A stretch of 20,992 bases of DNA, taken from CAZYTO01 sp964650405 (GTDB lineage Bacteria > Acidobacteriota > Thermoanaerobaculia > Gp7-AA8). Below, piece by piece: positions 1-6,636 of this stretch. The notes under the pieces are model-generated. The model saw nothing but the letters and a program-made list of their open reading frames with translations, made no database searches and had not been told where the DNA came from. The stretch lies in the NCBI GenBank assembly GCA_964650405.1, contig CAZYTO010000068.1, positions 1-20,992 on the forward strand, given 5' to 3'. Every line of letters starts with the position of its first letter. The first letter of the stretch is position 1. The position numbers and the translations under genes are program-made.

Positions 1-63
1 ACGTACTTCCGCCGTCAAACTCGGCGCGGTCTCAGCTATTCTGGGACAGGAACTAACTAACGG

Positions 64-168
64 GCGAACGGACGACGGCGAGCGGCGAGCGGCGGATCGC
101 TCGCGGATCGGCACTTTTTACCGTTCCGTACCCCGCCTGCCGCTCGCCCGTTTCCCGCCCGCCGTCCC
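64..168. repeat. Paired inverted heptamer arrays upstream of carD
   Basis: Positions 64-112 read as consecutive 7-bp units (GCGAACG, GACGACG, GCGAGCG, GCGAGCG, GCGGATC, GCTCGCG and so on). Positions 134-168 read as 7-bp units of the opposite orientation (CGCCTGC, CGCTCGC, CCGTTTC, CCGCCCG, CCGTCCC). The two halves can pair around a short AT-containing centre (112-125). The same GCGAGCG unit and the same inverted layout recur at 11937-12058. I see no supported gene in 1-377; short frames here are repeat translations. Confidence 0.75.
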
Positions 169-303
169 CAAACCACGAAATCACGCCTAATTGTGACCTC
201 TGGCACCTCATTCGCAGGCCATTGCGCCACACCATCTGTCAACAAAACGTGAACAGGCCGCACTTTCTGAGCGTGAAAAGCTCACATGTTCCCCAATCGA
301 GGT

Positions 304-332
304 TTGACCCACGGCCTTCCCTGACGTAGAAT
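304..332 (+). promoter_or_regulatory. Sigma-70-type promoter of carD
   Basis: TTGACC (304-309) and TAGAAT (327-332) are separated by exactly 17 bp, close to the consensus -35/-10 pair. The expected transcription start near 339 would give a leader of about 38 nt before the TTG start of carD. This is the best-looking promoter in the window. Confidence 0.65.
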
Positions 333-377
333 GCCCATCCCTTCTAGCAGTTCCGATTCTTCCGAAAGGAGCCACAC

Positions 378-893
378 TTGTCGTCGATGAAACTGGGGTT
401 CAAGGTTGGGGAAAAGCTCGTTTATCCGAACCACGGGGTGACGGTGGTCGAACAGATCGGCGAGTCGCCGATCATTGGTGCGGGCGATACCTATTACCAT
501 CTGCGCCTCCTGGCGAACAACTCGCGGCTGATGGTCCCGATCCGGAACACGGATCGCGTCGGGCTTCGGCCGCTGTACAAAACGACTCAGATCAAGGGAT
601 TGATCGGTCTTCTCGAGGAGCGCACGACCAAGTCGCACACCGACTGGAAGGGCCGCTACCGCGAAAACCTCGAGAAGATGAAGACGGGCCGGCTGGAAGA
701 CGTCGCCGCCGTGCTCAAGAATCTCAATGAAGTGTCGAAGCGGAAGAGCCTCTCCTTCCGCGAGAAGAAGATGTACGACCGCGCCAAGTACCTGCTCGTC
801 TCCGAGGTCGCGATCGTGAAGAACATCCCCGAGCCGGAAGCCGAGAGGCTGATCGAGAAGTCGCTCGACAAGAGCCTCGGCCTCGGCCACTGA
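378..893 (+). CDS. carD: CarD family transcriptional regulator
   Basis: CarD-type protein of 171 aa. Family members bind the RNA polymerase beta subunit through an N-terminal Tudor-like RID domain and touch upstream promoter DNA with a helical C-terminal domain, stabilising open complexes (family knowledge). The N-terminal part shows the typical VGEKLVYPNHGVTVVEQI stretch (about residues 10-27). The C-terminal half is a helical, charged domain with KMKTGRLEDVAAVLKNL and LSFREKKMYDRAKYLLVSE. Length is normal for the family. The start is a TTG: GAAAGGAG at 364-371 lies 6 nt upstream, whereas the first ATG (387) would be 15 nt away. The gene is monocistronic, with its own promoter (304-332) and terminator (918-943). 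Identification is secure; the exact start is a strong inference. Confidence 0.95.
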   Translation: MSSMKLGFKVGEKLVYPNHGVTVVEQIGESPIIGAGDTYYHLRLLANNSRLMVPIRNTDRVGLRPLYKTTQIKGLIGLLEERTTKSHTDWKGRYRENLEKMKTGRLEDVAAVLKNLNEVSKRKSLSFREKKMYDRAKYLLVSEVAIVKNIPEPEAERLIEKSLDKSLGLGH

Positions 894-917
894 CTCTCCC
901 GACACAGCTTTCAAGTC

Positions 918-950
918 GAAGGGCTGCCGCGAGGCAGCCCTTCCCGTTTT
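918..950 (+). terminator. Intrinsic terminator of carD
   Basis: Perfect 11-bp stem: GAAGGGCTGCC (918-928) pairs with GGCAGCCCTTC (933-943) around a GCGA tetraloop. It is followed by CCGTTTT (944-950). It lies 24 bp after the carD stop and separates carD from the R1 repeat locus beginning at 961. Confidence 0.85.
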
Positions 951-960
951 ACGCATTGTG

Positions 961-1053
961 TGCCACCACGTTTACCCTGAGCGAGGGTGTGTGCGACCAC
1001 GTTTACCCTGAGCGAGGGTGTGTGCCACCACGTTTACCCTGAGCGAGGGTGTG
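961..1053 (+). repeat. Three head-to-tail 31-bp copies of the R1 outer end
   Basis: Three contiguous 31-bp units (961-991, 992-1022, 1023-1053) each contain ACCACGTTTACCCTGAGCG and run on into AGGGTGTG. They differ at one base (position 4 of the unit, C/G/C). This is local tandem amplification of the outer end of repeat R1; the third unit continues into the rest of a full R1 copy. No unique spacers separate units, so it is not a CRISPR array. Confidence 0.9.
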
Positions 1054-1245
1054 CGCGGGGGCGGGAGCGAAGGGTCTGGCGGCAATTGCGACACGTTTAC
1101 CCTGAGCGAGGGTGTGCGCGGGGGGCGGCAATTGCGACCACGTTACCCTGAGCGCAGTTGCCGCCAGACCCTTCGCTCCCGACCGCACACACACCCTCGC
1201 TCAGGGTAAACGTGGTCCCACCGCCCTCGCTCAGGGTAAAGTGAG
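1031..1245. repeat. R1 locus 1 (carD-lipA): forward and reverse copies
   Basis: Forward R1: TTTACCCTGAGCGAGGG at about 1033, running through GGGAGCGAAGGGTCTGGCGGC to about 1083, and a second, shorter forward copy from about 1094. Reverse R1: CCGCCAGACCCTTCGCTCC from about 1163 to CCCTCGCTCAGGGTAAA at about 1209, then another reverse outer end at 1222-1241. GGCGGCAATTGC (inner forward) and GCAGTTGCCGCC (inner reverse) could pair, so the locus could form a long cruciform. The whole 894-1248 gap is explained by the carD terminator and R1; no gene is supported here. Confidence 0.85.
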
Positions 1246-1248
1246 ACG

Positions 1249-2112
1249 ATGCCCCAGCGACTCCCCTCCTGGATCCGCGAGAAGCGCCTCAACCTCCGGC
1301 AACTGCACGACGTGAAGTCGCTGCTGCGCGAGAAGTCGCTGCACTCCGTGTGCGAATCGCTGGCCTGCCCCAACCGGACGGAGTGCTTCTTGCGCGGCAC
1401 GGCCACGTTCATGATCCTCGGCGACATCTGCACGCGGACCTGCGGCTTCTGCAACGTCACCACCGGCCGTCCTTACGCCGCACCCGATCCCAACGAGCCG
1501 CGGAACGTCGCCGAAACGGCCCGCAGGATGGGCTTGCGCCACGTCGTGGTGACGTCCGTGACCCGTGACGATCTCCCCGACGGCGGGGCGCATCATTTCG
1601 CCCAAACGATCGGCGCCTTGCGCGAGAGCCTGCCGGACGCCGCCGTCGAGGTGCTGACTCCCGACTTCCGCGGCAGCGCCGCCTGCGTCCGCACGGTCGT
1701 CGAGGCCCGCCCCGACTACTTCAACCACAACGTCGAGACGGTGCCCCGGCTCTACGACTTCGTGCGGCCCGGCTCCCGTTTCGAGCGATCCCTCGGCGTG
1801 CTCTCGGAAGCGCGGAGGCTCGACGGGACAGTCGTGACCAAGTCCGGCTTCATGCTCGGCCTCGGCGAGCGCCGCGAGGAAGTGCTCGACGTCATGTCCC
1901 GCCTCCGCGACTCCGGCGTGGAGATCCTCACCATCGGCCAATACCTCCAGCCCAAACGCGAGAAGCTCGACGTCGTGGAGTACATCGAACCGCGCGTGTT
2001 CGACGAATACCGCGAAATCGGAGAGGACCTCGGCTTCGCCGCCGTTTTCTCCGGACCGTTCGTGCGGAGCTCGTATATGGCAGACATGGTGGCGGCCTCT
2101 ACTTCACCCTGA
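1249..2112 (+). CDS. lipA: Lipoyl synthase (radical SAM)
   Basis: Lipoyl synthase inserts two sulfurs into protein-bound octanoyl groups to make lipoyl cofactors of 2-oxoacid dehydrogenases and the glycine cleavage system. Both [4Fe-4S] sites are present: the auxiliary cluster as C35-x4-C40-x5-C46, and the radical SAM cluster as C61-x3-C65-x2-C68 (CTRTCGFC). The C-terminal RSSY (273-276) supplies the conserved serine ligand. At 287 aa it is a little shorter than the E. coli enzyme. The ATG lies 7 nt after the last reverse R1 copy, and no strong Shine-Dalgarno is visible. The stop codon is the TGA of TCA-CCC-TGA, which lies inside the first bases of the next R1 copy. No lipB is visible in the window. 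Confidence 0.96.
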   Translation: MPQRLPSWIREKRLNLRQLHDVKSLLREKSLHSVCESLACPNRTECFLRGTATFMILGDICTRTCGFCNVTTGRPYAAPDPNEPRNVAETARRMGLRHVVVTSVTRDDLPDGGAHHFAQTIGALRESLPDAAVEVLTPDFRGSAACVRTVVEARPDYFNHNVETVPRLYDFVRPGSRFERSLGVLSEARRLDGTVVTKSGFMLGLGERREEVLDVMSRLRDSGVEILTIGQYLQPKREKLDVVEYIEPRVFDEYREIGEDLGFAAVFSGPFVRSSYMADMVAASTSP

Positions 2113-2250
2113 GCGAGGGCGGCGGGCGGTGAGAGCGAAGGGGCTGGCGGCTATTGCATCGTGGCCTTCCCACGTAGCTAGAACCGTGCAGTGGCCGCCA
2201 GACCCTTCGCTCCCACCCGCCCGCCGCCCTCGCTCAGGGTAAAGTGAGAG
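2101..2250. repeat. R1 locus 2 (lipA-xerD): inverted pair
   Basis: The forward copy starts in the lipA stop codon (CCCTGAGCGAGGG, 2107-2119) and runs to GGCTGGCGGC (about 2148). The reverse copy runs from CCGCCAGACCCTTCGCTCC (about 2193) to CGCTCAGGGTAAAGTG (about 2245). The inner GGCTGGCGGC and GCCGCCAGACC can pair around a loop of roughly 45 nt. The inverted-pair layout resembles REP/BIME arrangements, but the sequence is not a REP I recognise. Confidence 0.85.
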
Positions 2251-2251
2251 A

Positions 2252-2311
2252 GTGCAGTGGAATCCGGAGTGGAAGGATCTCAGCGTGTCGTGGAGGGATG
2301 TGTTGGGATGA
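2252..2311 (+). pseudogene. 19-codon internally deleted GIY-YIG nuclease remnant
   Basis: Reading from GTG at 2252, the frame is V-Q-W-N-P-E-W-K-D-L-S-V-S-W-R-D-V-L-G-stop. The first three codons match the start of the GIY-YIG gene at 4462 (M-Q-W), and the remaining sixteen match its C-terminus (NPEWKDLSVSRRDVLG) with one substitution. The whole catalytic domain between them is missing, and the deletion is in frame. Differences from the 4167-4462 copy show these are two separate family members rather than one duplicated assembly segment. It sits between a reverse R1 copy (ending about 2250) and a degenerate one (2324-2358). Confidence 0.75.
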
Positions 2312-2323
2312 CTGCTCGCAATA

Positions 2324-2358
2324 GCCGCCAGACGCTTCGCTCCGCTCAGCGTAAAGTG
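2324..2358 (-). repeat. Degenerate R1 copy overlapping the xerD start
   Basis: GCCGCCAGACGCTTCGCTCC followed by GCTCAGCGTAAAGTG is a shortened, mutated reverse R1 copy: the middle is deleted and the AGGG of CGCTCAGGG is changed to AGCG. Its final GTG (2356-2358) is the most family-consistent xerD start codon. Confidence 0.7.
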
Positions 2359-3255
2359 GCGGATAAACCGCCCAGCAAGCCCGAAGTTGACCTCTACCTC
2401 GACTACCTGGCTGTCGAGAAGGGCCTGGCCAAGAACTCTCTTTCGGCGTACCAGACTGACCTGCGCAGCTTCTGCCAGTATCTCGACGACCTGAAGAAGG
2501 ACCTCGACGCCGTCGGGCGGCTGGACATCGTCCGCTACTTCCAGGCGTTGCGTACCGCGGGGATCTCGGCGCGGTCCGTGGCGCGGGCGCTGGCGGCCAT
2601 CCGCGGGATGTACCGCTTTCTCGTAGCCGAGCGGCACCTCAAGCGCGATCCGACGGAGAACATCGAGAACCCGAAGCTGTGGACGAACCTGCCGAAATCG
2701 TTGCAGCCGGCGGAAGTCGAGGCCCTGCTGAGCGCGCCGGACCGGAGCACGACCGACGGCCTCCGCGACGCGGCCATGCTGGAGCTGCTCTACGCGACAG
2801 GGCTGCGGGTGAGCGAGCTCATTCGCGTCCGCATCGACGACCTGGTCATGGACGCCGGCTTTCTGCGCACGATGGGGAAGGGATCGAAGGAACGGATCGT
2901 GCCCTTCGGGGACAGCGCGAAGGAAGCCATCATCGCCTTCCTGGAGCGGGGGCGGCGCGAGCTCGACAAAAAGGGCGACCCGCATCTCTTCCTCTCCCGC
3001 TTCGGCAGGCCGATGTCGCGGCAGGCCTTCTGGATGAAGATCGTCCGCTACGCGCGGGAGGCCGGGATCACCTCCCACATCTCCCCGCACGTCCTGCGGC
3101 ACTCCTTCGCCACGCATCTGCTCGAGAACGGCGCCGATCTCCGTTCCGTGCAGATGATGCTCGGGCACTCGGACATCTCCACCACGCAGATCTACACCCA
3201 CGTCTCGCGGGCCCGTCTGCAGCGGATGTACGAGCAATACCATCCGCGAGCGTAG
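2356..3255 (+). CDS. xerD: Tyrosine recombinase XerD
   Basis: Site-specific recombinase of the XerC/XerD family that resolves chromosome dimers at dif with its partner and FtsK. With the GTG start it has 299 aa, the usual XerD length. The N-terminal SAM-like DNA-binding domain (about 8-95) precedes the catalytic domain. The full catalytic set is visible: R151 (ATGLRVSEL), K175 (GKGSKE), H245 and R248 (SPHVLRHSF), H271 (LGHSDIS) and nucleophile Y280 (QIYTHV). The C-terminal YHPRA ending favours XerD over XerC. The start is uncertain: the same frame is open from 2257, and ATG 2308 has a GGAGGG about 11 nt upstream, but those codons translate GIY-YIG remnant and R1 sequence. The gene is therefore read from a repeat-derived leader. 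It is probably the housekeeping enzyme rather than part of a mobile element. Confidence 0.93.
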   Translation: MADKPPSKPEVDLYLDYLAVEKGLAKNSLSAYQTDLRSFCQYLDDLKKDLDAVGRLDIVRYFQALRTAGISARSVARALAAIRGMYRFLVAERHLKRDPTENIENPKLWTNLPKSLQPAEVEALLSAPDRSTTDGLRDAAMLELLYATGLRVSELIRVRIDDLVMDAGFLRTMGKGSKERIVPFGDSAKEAIIAFLERGRRELDKKGDPHLFLSRFGRPMSRQAFWMKIVRYAREAGITSHISPHVLRHSFATHLLENGADLRSVQMMLGHSDISTTQIYTHVSRARLQRMYEQYHPRA

Positions 3256-3307
3256 ACCGTCTCACCGGGCATAAGATGACTGCCGACGCCGTTTCCGCCG
3301 AGGTCCA

Positions 3308-4063
3308 GTGAAACGCTTCTACCGCCACCTGCTTGGAATTGCCGTCGTGCTCGCCGCCTCCATCCCGGCCAGCGCGAGCATCGCGTTGTTCACCGACGGC
3401 CGCACCCTGAAGATCGAGGGCTACAAGCTCATCGATGAGGTGTCGGTGCAGCTCGTCATGAAGAACGGCGGCTCCCTCACCGTCCCACTGGCGCGGGTCG
3501 ACCGGATCGTGGAGGACGAAGTCGCTCCGCCGGCCGTCGTCGCCGAGATCAAGAAGATCGTCGAAGAGGAAGGGATCTTCCCCCGCCGCTCCTGGCACTA
3601 CGACGACAAGCGCGGACCGCTGGTGAAGTCGAAATTCGACAAGCTCATCGTGACCGCCGCCAAGAAGTTCGACGTCGACGCCACGCTCGTCTCCGCCGTC
3701 ATCCAGGCCGAGAGCGACTTCAACCCCTACGAGCTCTCGAACAAAGGCGCGCGCGGCCTCATGCAGCTCATGCCGGCCACCGCCGAGCGTTTCGGCGTGA
3801 ACGACTCGTACGACCCCGAGGCGAACATCTACGGCGGCGTCCGCTACCTGCGGTGGCTGCTGCAGACGTTCAACGGCAACGCCGACCTGGCCATCGCCGC
3901 CTACAACGCCGGCGAAGGGAACGTCTGGAAATACGACGGCGTCCCCCCCTTCCGCGAGACCATCAACTACGTGAACCGCATCGCCAAACGCATCCGCGCG
4001 CATCTCGCCGCAGCAGAACCGCCGGTGAAGAGCGCGGAAGCGGGTCGCCAAGCTCTACCCTGA
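3308..4063 (+). CDS. Secreted lytic transglycosylase (SLT domain)
   Basis: Exported peptidoglycan-cleaving enzyme of 251 aa that would form 1,6-anhydromuramyl products in the periplasm. It has an N-terminal signal peptide (about 1-24, ending near ASA), a short beta-rich region (25-70), a linker, then an SLT/goose-lysozyme-like domain. The catalytic glutamate is E135 in VIQAESDFNP, followed by GARGLMQLMPATAERFGV (147-164) and AIAAYNAGEGNVWKYDGVPPF with a TINYVNRI tail, all typical of the MltC/Slt family. The start is GTG, 52 bp after xerD. The stop is the TGA of CTA-CCC-TGA within the first bases of an R1 repeat, so the last residues (ALP) may be repeat-encoded. Family assignment is secure; the specific subfamily is not. 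Confidence 0.93.
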   Translation: MKRFYRHLLGIAVVLAASIPASASIALFTDGRTLKIEGYKLIDEVSVQLVMKNGGSLTVPLARVDRIVEDEVAPPAVVAEIKKIVEEEGIFPRRSWHYDDKRGPLVKSKFDKLIVTAAKKFDVDATLVSAVIQAESDFNPYELSNKGARGLMQLMPATAERFGVNDSYDPEANIYGGVRYLRWLLQTFNGNADLAIAAYNAGEGNVWKYDGVPPFRETINYVNRIAKRIRAHLAAAEPPVKSAEAGRQALP

Positions 4064-4166
4064 GCGAGGGTGGTGGCTGGGCGGGAGCGAAGGGTCTGGC
4101 CGCAACTACAGTGGCTCGCCCACTTTACCCTGAGCGAGGGTGTTGGCTGAGCGGGAGCGAAGGGTC
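4054..4166 (+). repeat. R1 locus 3, two forward copies
   Basis: Copy 1 runs from TACCCTGAGCGAGGG (about 4056) through GGGAGCGAAGGGTCTGG to about 4102. Copy 2 runs from TTTACCCTGAGCGAGGG (about 4124) to GGGAGCGAAGGGTC (4166). Copy 2 stops exactly at the stop codon (TCA on this strand, 4167-4169) of the GIY-YIG gene. Copy 1 contains the stop codon of the transglycosylase. With the reverse copy at 4511-4568, these form inverted flanks around the nuclease gene. Confidence 0.85.
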
Positions 4167-4462
4167 TCATCCGAGCACGTCCCGCCGCGACACACTGAGA
4201 TCCTTCCATTCCGGATTTCTTGATTCGATCAGAGCGATCTTCTTTGCTCGGGTCCACCCTTTGATCTGCTTCTCGCGTTTCGCTGCTTCGGTCTTACTCG
4301 CCGCTGGCTCGAAGTAAACCAGCAATCGAAGTTGTAGCGTTTCGTGAATGCGTTGTCGTAGTGGCCATTGATGTGCTGCTGTGGACGCCTGATCAGGTCG
4401 TTTGTCATGCCTGTGTAGAGAGTTCGATTCGCATTCGACATGATATAGACGAACCACTGCAT
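4167..4462 (-). pseudogene. Frameshifted GIY-YIG nuclease gene enclosed by R1 repeats
   Basis: Small single-domain GIY-YIG endonuclease. The N-terminal part, from ATG at 4462, shows MQWFVYIMSN, LYTGMTNDLIRR and AFTKRYNFD: the VYI...YTG core and the arginine-bearing helix. The C-terminal part (LVYFEP, AAKREKQIKGWTRAKKIAL, NPEWKDL) continues in another frame. The shift falls at about 4321-4326; one missing base there separates the two halves. Joined, they give a protein of about 98 aa, normal for this family of stand-alone nucleases. The metal-binding glutamate is expected in KREKQIKGW. The gene ends directly against an R1 copy (4166) and is preceded by another R1 in inverted orientation (4511-4568), so it looks like cargo of the repeat unit. 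A sequencing error cannot be excluded. Confidence 0.85.
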
Positions 4463-4510
4463 GTTCTTACTCTACCTCGGGCAGCTCCGCTCTAAGAACA
4501 GAGCAGTGCA

Positions 4511-4568
4511 TGTGCCGCCAGACCCTTCGCTCCCACCCAACCCACCACCCTCGCTCAGGGTAAAGTGA
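4511..4568 (-). repeat. R1 locus 3, reverse copy at the phosphatase 3' end
   Basis: CCGCCAGACCCTTCGCTCC (from about 4515) through CCCTCGCTCAGGGTAAAGTG (to 4567) is a full reverse R1 copy. On the minus strand it reads CACTTTACCCTGAGCGAGGG, and the TGA at 4557-4555 is the stop codon of the SpoIIE-type phosphatase. Confidence 0.88.
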
Positions 4569-6621
4569 GCACCACCGCTTCCGCGAGCGTCTCCGCGCTC
4601 TCCTCCGCCGGCTTCAGCGCACTGCGCAGGCTGTCGAAGCGGATGACCATCACCGTGCGGTCGTCGTCGGCCGGGCGTGTGCCGCTGTGGCGGGCTACGG
4701 CCTGGAGGATGGCGTCGCGAATGATCGTCGGCGAGCGGTCCGTGGTCCGGGCCAGCAGCGACTCGAGCTGTTCGAACCCGAACGGATCGCCCTCGGGATC
4801 CTGCGCCTCGACGATGCCGTCCGAGAGGTAGACGATGGTGTCCCCTTCCTTCAGCGCCACCTCGGCGGTTCGGGTCGTCACGTGCTCCCGCACCCCGAGC
4901 GGGAGCGACGGAACTTCGATGGCTTCCGGCGGTTCACTGCTGCGCAGCAGGTACGGATAGAGGTGGCCTGCATTCGTGTGGCGGATCGTTCCCTTCTCCA
5001 GATCGAAGATCGTGAAGGCCAGGGTCATGAACGCGCGCCGCTCGGTGGAGCGGTAGACGAGATCGTTCAGGCGGTGGAAGAGCGAGACCTCGTCCGCTCC
5101 CTCTTCCACGAGCGTCGTGATGGCGGCCTTGACCATGGCCATCACCAGGCCCGTGGAAAGGCCGTGGCCCGACACGTCGCCGATGGCCACCGCCAGCCGC
5201 GACTTGTCGAGATTGAAGACGTCGTAGTAGTCGCCGCCGATGGAGGCCGTCGGCTCGAAGTGAGCGGAGAAGGAAACGCCGCGAAACTGCGGCCCCTCCT
5301 TTGGCAGGAGGTTGCGCTGGATCGAGGCGGCGATGGCGATCTCGCTCTGCAGGCGCTCGTTCTCCGCCACGTTTGCCAGCAGCGAGGCGATCGACTCCGT
5401 CATCCGGTCGAACGAACGGGCCATCTCGCCGAGCTGGTTGGTCGGCTTCATCCCGATCCGGTAGGTGAAGTCGCCGCGCTCCACGGCCTTCGTCCCCTTC
5501 TCAATGCGGTTGACGGCCCGGGTGATGGAGAAGACGAGCACGCCCGCGAAGAGGACGGCGATCAGGTAGACGCAGAGCAGCAGGGCCGACAGGCCGAAGA
5601 TGACGCCGAGGAGGCTCTGCAGGATCGTGCTGCCGTTGGCGCCGAAGTAGAAGTTGAAGAGATTGCTGGTCGGGTTGACGATGAGGAATGCCGTCTGCCG
5701 CGACTCGTCGTCCTCGCCGGTGTGCCAGTCCGTCAGCGACGCCACATCCAGCCAGACGATGTTGCTCAGCGGCGGCCAGAGCGCGCGGAAGATGATGGGG
5801 CCCCCTTCTTCATCGTTGAAGTAGATGTTGCCGTTGACATGCCCGTTCCCGGCCGAGACGTGCGTCTTCCCCGCCTTCTCGTCGGAGATCCGGACGATCA
5901 TCCCGTCCTTCTCGAAGATGGCGTTGACCCAGTTCTCGTCGATGGGTTGGACGAAGACGATCGACCGCATCATCTCGCCGCTCCGGTCCGCGGCGTGGCG
6001 AGAGACGACGAGCAGGGTCTGGTGGTCGCGGTAGACGATGGCGCTGACGCTCTTTTTCTTCAGCCAGTCGGGAAGGGCCGTATCGGTGTGTTTGGCGCTG
6101 TCGTAGATCTCCAGCGACTTGAGCGTCTCGGACGGCTTCACGCCGGTCATCGAATACTCCAGCGTGGCCGTCTCGAGCTGGCCGAGGCTGGCCTGCCGCT
6201 CGCCGCGGAGCGCGGCCTGGCTCATCAGGCCGCCGATGGCGTAGGCGATGGCCAGCAGCAGCACGCCGAAGAGGAAGAACGGCAGCACGCCGATCATTAC
6301 GTAACTGAGGAAGAGCCGCCGCCCCACGCGCCAGAAGAGGTGGCGCAGCAGCCAGCGCGTCATCAGCGCCACGCCGTAGAGCGTCACGGCGATGCACAGC
6401 AGGATGCAGCAGAAGGAAAAGAAGCCGAGGAGGCCGGTGGGAACACCGAGGCCGCGCACCAGCGGGCGGACCTGCTCTGCGACGATGGCCGCGACCAGCG
6501 CCACAGCCCAGATGATCAGCAGGCGCAGGGCGCGCCCCGATCGCCGCGGCGGCGGCTCGGGCTGCAGTATGGGAGGCGTCATCGTTCGGCTCTGGACAGC
6601 CATCGCCCGGAGGTAGAGCAT
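4555..6621 (-). CDS. Membrane HAMP-SpoIIE/PP2C phosphatase (RsbU-like)
   Basis: Predicted signalling serine/threonine phosphatase, 688 aa. Membrane segments lie at about 33-50, 63-85, 104-130 and 340-368. The 131-338 stretch is an extracytoplasmic sensor region of unrecognised type. A HAMP linker (about 363-415, RIEKGTKAVERGDFTYRI) leads into a short coiled coil (AENERLQSEIAIAASIQRNLLP) and a SpoIIE domain (about 445-665). Metal-binding acidic residues are present in GGDYYD (D464), GDVSGHG (D482), SDGIVEA (D601) and DDDRT (652-656). Known relatives dephosphorylate anti-anti-sigma proteins in partner-switching; no partner gene is nearby. Alternative starts are ATG 6603 and ATG 6582; none has a strong Shine-Dalgarno. 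The last codons, ACT-TTA-CCC-TGA, lie in an R1 repeat. Confidence 0.93.
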   Translation of the reverse strand: MLYLRAMAVQSRTMTPPILQPEPPPRRSGRALRLLIIWAVALVAAIVAEQVRPLVRGLGVPTGLLGFFSFCCILLCIAVTLYGVALMTRWLLRHLFWRVGRRLFLSYVMIGVLPFFLFGVLLLAIAYAIGGLMSQAALRGERQASLGQLETATLEYSMTGVKPSETLKSLEIYDSAKHTDTALPDWLKKKSVSAIVYRDHQTLLVVSRHAADRSGEMMRSIVFVQPIDENWVNAIFEKDGMIVRISDEKAGKTHVSAGNGHVNGNIYFNDEEGGPIIFRALWPPLSNIVWLDVASLTDWHTGEDDESRQTAFLIVNPTSNLFNFYFGANGSTILQSLLGVIFGLSALLLCVYLIAVLFAGVLVFSITRAVNRIEKGTKAVERGDFTYRIGMKPTNQLGEMARSFDRMTESIASLLANVAENERLQSEIAIAASIQRNLLPKEGPQFRGVSFSAHFEPTASIGGDYYDVFNLDKSRLAVAIGDVSGHGLSTGLVMAMVKAAITTLVEEGADEVSLFHRLNDLVYRSTERRAFMTLAFTIFDLEKGTIRHTNAGHLYPYLLRSSEPPEAIEVPSLPLGVREHVTTRTAEVALKEGDTIVYLSDGIVEAQDPEGDPFGFEQLESLLARTTDRSPTIIRDAILQAVARHSGTRPADDDRTVMVIRFDSLRSALKPAEESAETLAEAVVLTLP

Positions 6622-6636
6622 ACCGTCGCGAGCGAC

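Noticed and set aside
961..1053. 31-bp direct repeats as a CRISPR array
   Set aside because: Units are contiguous with no unique spacers, no cas genes are near, and the unit is the end of the dispersed R1 repeat.
2104..3243. Long minus-strand frame across xerD and R1
   Set aside because: It is antisense to xerD, which has its full catalytic set and coding bias on the plus strand. The frame is open because of high GC.
2356..3255. XerD as the integrase of a genomic island
   Set aside because: Length, C-terminus and chromosomal neighbours fit the housekeeping recombinase. No attachment-site duplication, tRNA or phage genes are visible.
4687..6636. Long plus-strand frame ahead of the 6637 membrane protein, making a 915-aa ORF
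   Set aside because: It is the complement of the phosphatase gene, with low-complexity charged translation. Only the part from ATG 6637 has membrane-protein character and codon bias.
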